A DNA stretch of 9,728 bases from Anaerolineae bacterium CG2_30_58_95 (GTDB lineage: Bacteria; Chloroflexota; Anaerolineae; Anaerolineales; Villigracilaceae): assembly GCA_001872165.1 (NCBI GenBank), contig MNXK01000046.1, forward strand, positions 1-9,728, given 5' to 3'. This document shows, piece after piece, positions 6,177-9,728 of the stretch (position 1 is the first letter of the stretch; each line of letters begins with the position of its first letter). Below the pieces are notes generated by a model, which ran no database searches, was not told the DNA's origin, and saw nothing but the letters and a program-made list of their open reading frames with translations. Made by a program: the position numbers and the translations under genes.

Positions 6177-6902
6177 ATGGGAACATACCGCCTTTACGAA
6201 TGGTTATGGGGTGGTTTGGATTGGCTGTACCCGCCTGTCTGCGCGGGATGTGGTCGGTCGGGCGCCCGCTGGTGTGCGGAATGCCAGCAGCAGGTCACGC
6301 CGGTTCCGGATCCCATCTGTGATATTTGCGGACTGCCGGTAGCCTATTTGGGGTTGTGTGCAAGCTGCCGGCTGCGCCTGCCTCCTTTTGCGGCGCTGCG
6401 TTCCTGGGCCGTTTTCGAGGGGCCGGTACGTTCCGCGTTGCATCGGCTGAAGTACCGGCGCAACGTGGCGCTGGGGGACGCGCTGGCGCGTCCGATGGCG
6501 GATTTCTGCCGCCGCCTGGACTGGCCCGTGGAAGTGGTCGTTCCGGTGCCGTTGGGGAAGAGACGCCTGCAAGAACGCGGCTATAATCAAGTTGGCTTGA
6601 TCGCCATGCCGCTGGCCGCGCTCAACCGTTGGCGTTACGCGCCGCGTGCCTTATCCCGCGTGCGGGAGACGAAATCCCAAGTGGGCCTTTCGGCGGTCGA
6701 GCGCCGGGAGAACATGCAGGGTGCTTTTCGCGCTGACCCGCGACCGGTCAGCGGACGCACCGTCCTGTTGATGGACGATGTCGCCACGACCGGCGCGACG
6801 CTTTCCGCTTGCGTTGAGGCGCTTTTATCGGCCGGCGCAAAAGCTGTTTTTGCGCTGACGCTGGCGCGGGCCTTGCCCCGCCATGGCTTGCAGAACGTTT
6901 GA
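6177..6902 (+). CDS. comF: ComF family protein, zinc-binding phosphoribosyltransferase-like
   Basis: ComF/ComFC proteins pair an N-terminal zinc-binding region with a phosphoribosyltransferase-like fold and take part in handling of single-stranded DNA during natural transformation; their chemistry is not firmly settled. The 241-residue product has two cysteine clusters, C22/C25/C33/C36 and C48/C51/C61/C64, each suitable for a metal site. The PRT core follows with VPVPLGKRRLQERGYNQ (122-138) and an intact PRPP loop, VLLMDDVATTGAT (196-208, Asp200/Asp201). It starts 14 nt after tadC without a clear Shine-Dalgarno sequence, so it may be translated by coupling or reinitiation. hpf lies 26 nt downstream. 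A comF-hpf pairing also occurs in streptococci, so it is not peculiar to this locus. Whether this organism takes up DNA, or whether the Tad pilus contributes, cannot be told from sequence. Confidence 0.93.
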   Translation: MGTYRLYEWLWGGLDWLYPPVCAGCGRSGARWCAECQQQVTPVPDPICDICGLPVAYLGLCASCRLRLPPFAALRSWAVFEGPVRSALHRLKYRRNVALGDALARPMADFCRRLDWPVEVVVPVPLGKRRLQERGYNQVGLIAMPLAALNRWRYAPRALSRVRETKSQVGLSAVERRENMQGAFRADPRPVSGRTVLLMDDVATTGATLSACVEALLSAGAKAVFALTLARALPRHGLQNV

Positions 6903-6917
6903 CAAATTCTTTTTTTC

Positions 6918-6923
6918 AGGAGG
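6918..6923 (+). promoter_or_regulatory. Ribosome-binding site deciding the hpf start
   Basis: AGGAGG lies 5 nt before ATG 6929. It rules against the in-frame TTG at 6899, which would overlap the comF stop and put ten poorly family-like residues at the N-terminus. Confidence 0.75.
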
Positions 6924-6928
6924 CGCCT

Positions 6929-7498
6929 ATGGCTTTGAAAATCGAGATTGTCGCAAGGAATATGGAAGTTACCGATCGCATCCAGGATTACGTCACCAAG
7001 AAGGCTGCCAAGCTCGATCGTTACCTGAACGACATCCAAGAAGTAAAAATAGAACTTGCCTATGTCAAATCCGCACGCAGCGCGATGGATCGTCAGGTGG
7101 CGCAGATCACTGTGCGCGGCCGCCGTTCCCTCTTGCGGACAGAAGAACGCTCCGACGATATCTTTGCGGCTTTTGATACCGCGCTGGATAAGATGCAGCG
7201 TCAGATCGAGCGCCTGAAGGGCAAGCGCCAGCGCGGCCGCGGCGACGGTCGTTCTGCGGCGGAGGTGGTCGTCGAGCCGCCGGTCGAAAAACAAGCCGAA
7301 GAGATTGCTGCCTCCCCGATCATGCGCCGCAAGACTTTCAATTTGCCGCCCATGAACGAGGCTGAAGCCCTGGAGCAAATGAGAATGCTCGGTCACGATA
7401 ATTTCTTCATATTTTTCAATATGGAAACCAATGCCATCAATGTGCTCTATCGCCGCCGGGATGGCACCTACGGCCTGATCGAGCCAAAGATCGGCTGA
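6929..7498 (+). CDS. hpf: Long-form ribosome hibernation promoting factor
   Basis: Long HPF binds the decoding region of the 30S subunit with its N-terminal S30AE domain and dimerises 70S ribosomes into inactive 100S particles through its C-terminal domain. The 189-residue protein has the S30AE domain at about 1-100, with an opening typical of the family (MALKIEIVARNMEVTDRI). A basic, variable linker follows (about 98-128, GKRQRGRGDGR). The C-terminal dimerisation domain (about 130-187) contains RRKTFNLPPMNEAEALEQM, FFIFFNMETN and VLYRRRDGTYGLIEP. Both domains are complete, so this is the long form rather than short HPF or RaiA. ATG 6929 follows AGGAGG. It is the last gene before the terminator at 7520-7551 and may share the pilus-comF transcript, though a separate stress promoter inside comF cannot be excluded. 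Confidence 0.95.
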   Translation: MALKIEIVARNMEVTDRIQDYVTKKAAKLDRYLNDIQEVKIELAYVKSARSAMDRQVAQITVRGRRSLLRTEERSDDIFAAFDTALDKMQRQIERLKGKRQRGRGDGRSAAEVVVEPPVEKQAEEIAASPIMRRKTFNLPPMNEAEALEQMRMLGHDNFFIFFNMETNAINVLYRRRDGTYGLIEPKIG

Positions 7499-7519
7499 CC
7501 TTCGCGGACCCGAATCCCG

Positions 7520-7551
7520 CTGGCCCGGAAGAGACTCTCCGGGCCAGTTTT
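7520..7551 (+). terminator. Intrinsic terminator after hpf
   Basis: CTGGCCCGG (7520-7528) pairs perfectly with CCGGGCCAG (7539-7547). The 10-nt loop can pair further, and TTTT follows (7548-7551). It is placed 21 nt after the hpf stop and before folE, and probably ends the pilus-comF-hpf transcript. The U-tract is short, so some read-through into folE is possible. Confidence 0.85.
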
Positions 7552-7567
7552 ATGAAGAAGTGGAACT

Positions 7568-8203
7568 ATGGAACACATTGATTTTGACGATAATATTACT
7601 GAGGAAACGCTTCGATCCAGCAAGATCGATTCGCAAGCCGTGCAAGATGCGGTCTTGCAACTGCTGACTGCATTTGGCGAAAACCCACAGCGCGCGGGTT
7701 TGAAACGAACCCCGCAGCGCGTGGCCCGCATGTACGCCGAGTTGCTGGCTGGCTATGCGGTTGACCCACTAATCCTGGTCAATGGCGCCCTCTTCGAGGT
7801 CAAGTACGATGAGATGGTCATCGTGCGCGATATCGAGTTCTACAGTATGTGCGAGCACCATTTGCTGCCTTTCATGGGACGGGTGCACGTCGCCTACATC
7901 CCGGATGGGAAAGTGCTCGGCCTTTCCAAGATTCCCCGCATCGTGGACATGTTCGCTCGTCGCCTCCAGGTGCAGGAACGTATGACGCGCCAGATCGCGG
8001 ACCTCATCCGTGACTTGCTCAAGCCGCAAGGCGTGGCGGTGGTGGTCGAGGCGCTGCATCTTTGCACGATGATGCGCGGCGTACAGAAGCATAATGCGCG
8101 CATGACCACCTCGGCCATGCACGGCGCTTTCCGTTCGAACTTAGCCACGCGCCAGGAATTCCTGGATAACATCTCGCGCGGCGCATCGCCGTTACAAATC
8201 TAA
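7568..8203 (+). CDS. folE: GTP cyclohydrolase I
   Basis: FolE converts GTP to 7,8-dihydroneopterin triphosphate, the first step of tetrahydrofolate synthesis, and acts as a cytosolic homodecamer. The 211-residue protein has a short variable N-terminus. The catalytic core starts near residue 28 and contains [19 protein letters not shown] (38-56) and the zinc/active-site motif [20 protein letters not shown] (93-112). It continues with [20 protein letters not shown] (118-137) and LCTMMRGV (165-172). Predicted zinc ligands are Cys95, His98 and Cys166, matching E. coli Cys110, His113 and Cys181, and His97 matches catalytic His112. This is therefore the canonical zinc-dependent type IA enzyme. ATG 7568 has only a weak purine-rich stretch upstream. 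The gene converges on folB, the third enzyme of the same branch. Confidence 0.97.
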   Translation: MEHIDFDDNITEETLRSSKIDSQAVQDAVLQLLTAFGENPQRAGLKRTPQRVARMYAELLAGYAVDPLILVNGALFEVKYDEMVIVRDIEFYSMCEHHLLPFMGRVHVAYIPDGKVLGLSKIPRIVDMFARRLQVQERMTRQIADLIRDLLKPQGVAVVVEALHLCTMMRGVQKHNARMTTSAMHGAFRSNLATRQEFLDNISRGASPLQI

Positions 8204-8214
8204 CGGATAAGACT

Positions 8215-8250
8215 AGACCTCACAGGTTTCCAAAACCTGTGAGGTCTTTT
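8215..8250. terminator. Perfect 15-bp palindrome, bidirectional terminator between folE and folB
   Basis: AGACCTCACAGGTTT (8215-8229) pairs perfectly with AAACCTGTGAGGTCT (8233-8247) through a 3-nt CCA loop. A T-run follows on the + strand (8247-8250), fitting an intrinsic terminator for folE 11 nt after its stop. On the minus strand it covers the final nine codons and the stop of folB. A palindrome of similar sequence is one I recall as a dispersed intergenic repeat in Chloroflexota, so it may be a member of a repeat family serving as a terminator. Confidence 0.8.
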
Positions 8251-8612
8251 CTATTAATTTCGACGCCGACCGATTCTGCACCCTCCACCGCTCCCGGCTT
8301 CTCTACCCGCACTGTCACTTTCCGGACCTTGGGCTGGCTGAGGCATAGATTGGCAATATCCTCCGCCAGGGCCTCGACCGTGAACCGCCCCGCGCTCCCC
8401 GCCTCCGCAGTTTGGGGGGCGACGAGGGCGCGGATTTTTTGCGCAACCTGGCTGTAATCCACGCAGTCGGCAATGTTGTCGCTTTCGGCGGCGCGGCGCG
8501 TATCGGTGAAAAGCTCTACGTTGATCAATATTTCCCGCGGCTGCTGGCGCTCCCAATCGTGAACACCCAGGATGCCGCGCACGCGCAGGTCTCTAATGAA
8601 CACAATATCCAT
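8220..8612 (-). CDS. folB: Dihydroneopterin aldolase
   Basis: FolB converts 7,8-dihydroneopterin to 6-hydroxymethyl-7,8-dihydropterin and glycolaldehyde in folate synthesis. The 130-residue product opens with MDIVFIRDLRVRGILGVHDW, a standard FolB start. It keeps the conserved Glu21 (VHDWERQ), Tyr53 (CVDYSQV), Glu80 (RFTVEALAE) and Lys105 (VRVEKPGA), equivalent to the active-site Glu22, Tyr54, Glu74 and Lys100 of well-studied enzymes. The inner ATG at 8612 is preferred over the one at 8624 because MDIVFIRDL aligns with the family start and the extra MRCN does not; neither has a strong ribosome-binding site. The core ends at about residue 121 (VGVEINR). The final KDLTGFGNL is encoded by the palindrome at 8215-8247 and is probably a late extension. 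FolB-like sequences can also act as epimerases or FolX, but the residues fit an aldolase. Confidence 0.93.
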   Translation of the reverse strand: MDIVFIRDLRVRGILGVHDWERQQPREILINVELFTDTRRAAESDNIADCVDYSQVAQKIRALVAPQTAEAGSAGRFTVEALAEDIANLCLSQPKVRKVTVRVEKPGAVEGAESVGVEINRKDLTGFGNL

Positions 8613-8624
8613 ATTGCATCTCAA

Positions 8625-8722
8625 GCCGTTTTGGTTTAAACTTATATCAACGGTAGTTTACCACAGCCACTGCCTCGACGTATAACTTGTAACCTTCGAC
8701 CTTCAACCTTCTACCCGCTGCC
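8625..8722. other. Divergent intergenic region with heptanucleotide repeat
   Basis: This gap separates folB (-) from the DUF429 gene (+) and should hold promoters for both. A degenerate heptanucleotide tandem repeat occupies 8692-8715: ACCTTCG, ACCTTCA, ACCTTCT, then ACC. A small palindrome, GGTAGTTTACC, lies at 8652-8662. A TATAAG-like sequence reads toward folB near 8641-8646, but no matching -35 box is clear, so no promoter is called. Confidence 0.45.
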
Positions 8723-9484
8723 ATGCTCTTCTCCCACACTTCCTTCATCGGCATTGACCCGACCGCCGGACGCAAGCCCTTCACCTTCGCCGCGCTGGAC
8801 GCCGAGTGCCGGCTGCTGGCGCTGGATGGATGCGAGCTGGAGGAGGTGCTGGCTTTCGTCGGCGGGCAGGAAGCCGCAACGGTGGCGGTCAACGCGCCCT
8901 CTGCACCGAACCTGGGCCTGGTCAAAAAGAAGCTGGAGGCGCAGAGCCTGACGCCCGGTTACCCGCGCGGCGTGGACATGCGCCTGGCCGAGCATGAGTT
9001 GCGCCAGCGTGGCATCCTCGTCTCGCCGACGTCAGCGCGGGCTGAATCCTGCCCGGAGTGGATGCAACTGGGTTTCATCTTGTACCGCAAGCTGGCAGGG
9101 ATGGGGTTCCAGCCGTATCCCGCCGCGAACGCCTCCCACCAGTGGCTGGAGACGCATCCGCACGCCGCCTTTTGCGCCTTGCTCGGCCAGTCGCCGCTCT
9201 CCAAGCCATCCCTGGAGGGGCGTTTGCAGCGCCAGTTAGCCCTCTATGAGCTGGGCGTGGGCATCAAGGACCCGATGGATTTCTTCGAGGAGATCACCCG
9301 CCATCGCCTGGTCAAGGGGATTTTACCGCTGGAAGTGATCTATACCCCCGAACAACTGGACGCGCTCGCAGCAGCTTATACCGCTTACGTGGCCGCCAAT
9401 AAGCCAGAGGAGATATTGTTCATCGGTGCGAAGGAAGAGGGGAGGATTGCCCTGCCGGTGGGGGAGTTGAAGGAGAGGTATTGA
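8723..9484 (+). CDS. DUF429 family protein, predicted RNase H-like fold
   Basis: DUF429 proteins are predicted RNase H-like nucleases of unproven function. This 253-residue protein shows FIGIDPTAG near the start (Asp12, the usual first acidic position). It then has VAVNAPSAPN (54-63), an Arg/Glu-containing helix DMRLAEHELRQRG (85-97), LETHPHAAFCALLG (142-155), and a C-terminal LDALAAAYTAYVA (212-224) with Asp213. In many relatives I recall the second motif as D-A-P; here it is N-A-P, with Asn57 in the acidic position. That could reduce metal binding or place it in a variant subgroup. ATG 8723 has no Shine-Dalgarno sequence and follows the heptanucleotide repeat, so leaderless translation is possible. 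It is adjacent to folB but divergent from it, and no functional link is apparent. The stop overlaps the promoter of the next gene. Confidence 0.75.
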   Translation: MLFSHTSFIGIDPTAGRKPFTFAALDAECRLLALDGCELEEVLAFVGGQEAATVAVNAPSAPNLGLVKKKLEAQSLTPGYPRGVDMRLAEHELRQRGILVSPTSARAESCPEWMQLGFILYRKLAGMGFQPYPAANASHQWLETHPHAAFCALLGQSPLSKPSLEGRLQRQLALYELGVGIKDPMDFFEEITRHRLVKGILPLEVIYTPEQLDALAAAYTAYVAANKPEEILFIGAKEEGRIALPVGELKERY

Positions 9485-9508
9485 CTGGCAATAACTATAA
9501 TGTATAAT
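9481..9508 (+). promoter_or_regulatory. Near-consensus sigma-70-type promoter for the RHH gene
   Basis: TTGACT (9481-9486) and TATAAT (9503-9508) are separated by 16 nt, close to the housekeeping consensus. The -35 box overlaps the DUF429 stop codon (TGA 9482-9484). Transcription would begin near 9515, about 15 nt before the ATG at 9531. A second TATAAT at 9496-9501 creates a TATAATG direct repeat (9496-9502 and 9503-9509) that might be an operator for the ribbon-helix-helix product; that part is inference. Confidence 0.75.
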
Positions 9509-9530
9509 GATGATGTATATGGAGGCGCGA

Positions 9531-9728
9531 ATGGGTGACGTGATGGTACGCAAGCAAATTTATCTTCCCCGGCAGCAGAATCAGTTGGTCAAACGGCTGG
9601 CAAAGCAGCGCGGCGTCAGCGAGGCGGAAGTCATCCGTCAGGCATTGAAGCGCGAGGCAGAAATGTCCGCACCCGTGGTTCGCGATAGCAAGAGGGCGCT
9701 GGATGAGATTATTGCCTTTGCGCGCTCC
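9531..9728 (+). CDS. Ribbon-helix-helix (CopG/Arc-like) DNA-binding protein, partial
   Basis: The frame opens at ATG 9531 behind GGAGG (9521-9525, 5-nt spacing) and stays open for 66 codons to the window edge. The protein shows a short beta strand (MVRKQIYLP, residues 5-13), a first helix (QQNQLVKRLAKQRG, 15-28), and a second helix after Ser30 (SEAEVIRQALKREAEM, 30-45). This is the layout of CopG/Arc/VapB-type repressors. The tail (46-66) begins the region that in antitoxins often binds a toxin. A strong promoter with a possible repeat operator directly upstream fits an autoregulated antitoxin gene, and a toxin would be expected within a few hundred bases beyond the window. A stand-alone regulator is equally possible. 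Confidence 0.75.
   Translation, partial: MGDVMVRKQIYLPRQQNQLVKRLAKQRGVSEAEVIRQALKREAEMSAPVVRDSKRALDEIIAFARS

Noticed and set aside
6910..6916. Intrinsic terminator at the T-run between comF and hpf
   Set aside because: No stable GC-rich stem directly precedes the T-run, and a strong hpf ribosome-binding site follows it at once.
8806..8997. Additional + strand open frames inside the DUF429 gene
   Set aside because: They are Arg/Pro/Gly-rich alternative frames of a GC-rich gene with no recognisable domain.
9496..9501. First TATAAT as the -10 box for the RHH gene
   Set aside because: It is only 9 nt from TTGACT; the second TATAAT at 9503-9508 has a 16-nt spacer.

Overview
The window is a 9.7 kb stretch of a moderately GC-rich bacterial chromosome, most likely from Chloroflexota (Anaerolineae-like). 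This assignment rests on protein style and gene set only: a TadZ with an N-terminal receiver domain, a CpaB plus TadA/B/C pilus machine with no outer-membrane secretin in view, and intergenic palindromes of a type I recall from that phylum. No rRNA or taxonomic marker is present.

Positions 1-6162 hold the core of a Tad/Flp (type IVc) pilus locus, all on the + strand: cpaB/rcpC (broken by a frameshift near 258-262), tadZ/cpaE (receiver plus ParA-like ATPase), tadA/cpaF (assembly ATPase), tadB and tadC (inner-membrane platform). TadA would power the TadB/TadC platform, TadZ would place the machine in the cell, and CpaB is an accessory envelope protein. The pilin, prepilin peptidase and TadE/F-like genes are not in the window. 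Two gaps interrupt the locus. The cpaB-tadZ gap (278 bp) holds a MITE-like inverted-repeat element with a candidate 8-bp target duplication, then a perfect 10-bp hairpin. The tadA-tadB gap (150 bp) is almost filled by five small hairpins of one related family. A sixth relative lies just upstream of cpaB.

Positions 6177-7551 continue on the same strand with comF (phosphoribosyltransferase-like competence protein) and hpf (long-form ribosome hibernation factor), closed by a clear intrinsic terminator at 7520-7551. With no terminator seen earlier, cpaB to hpf could be one transcription unit.

Positions 7568-8612 hold a convergent folate pair, folE (+) and folB (-), separated by a perfect 15-bp palindrome at 8215-8247. 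It looks like a bidirectional terminator and also encodes the last nine residues and stop codon of folB. A divergent gap of about 110 bp with a degenerate heptanucleotide repeat follows, then a DUF429 protein (+). A near-consensus sigma-70-type promoter overlaps the DUF429 stop codon and precedes a ribbon-helix-helix protein that runs off the window end, possibly the antitoxin of a toxin-antitoxin pair.

Most genes belong to known families. The unexplained signals are the intergenic elements: the co-varying hairpin family, the MITE-like insertion, and the folE/folB palindrome.
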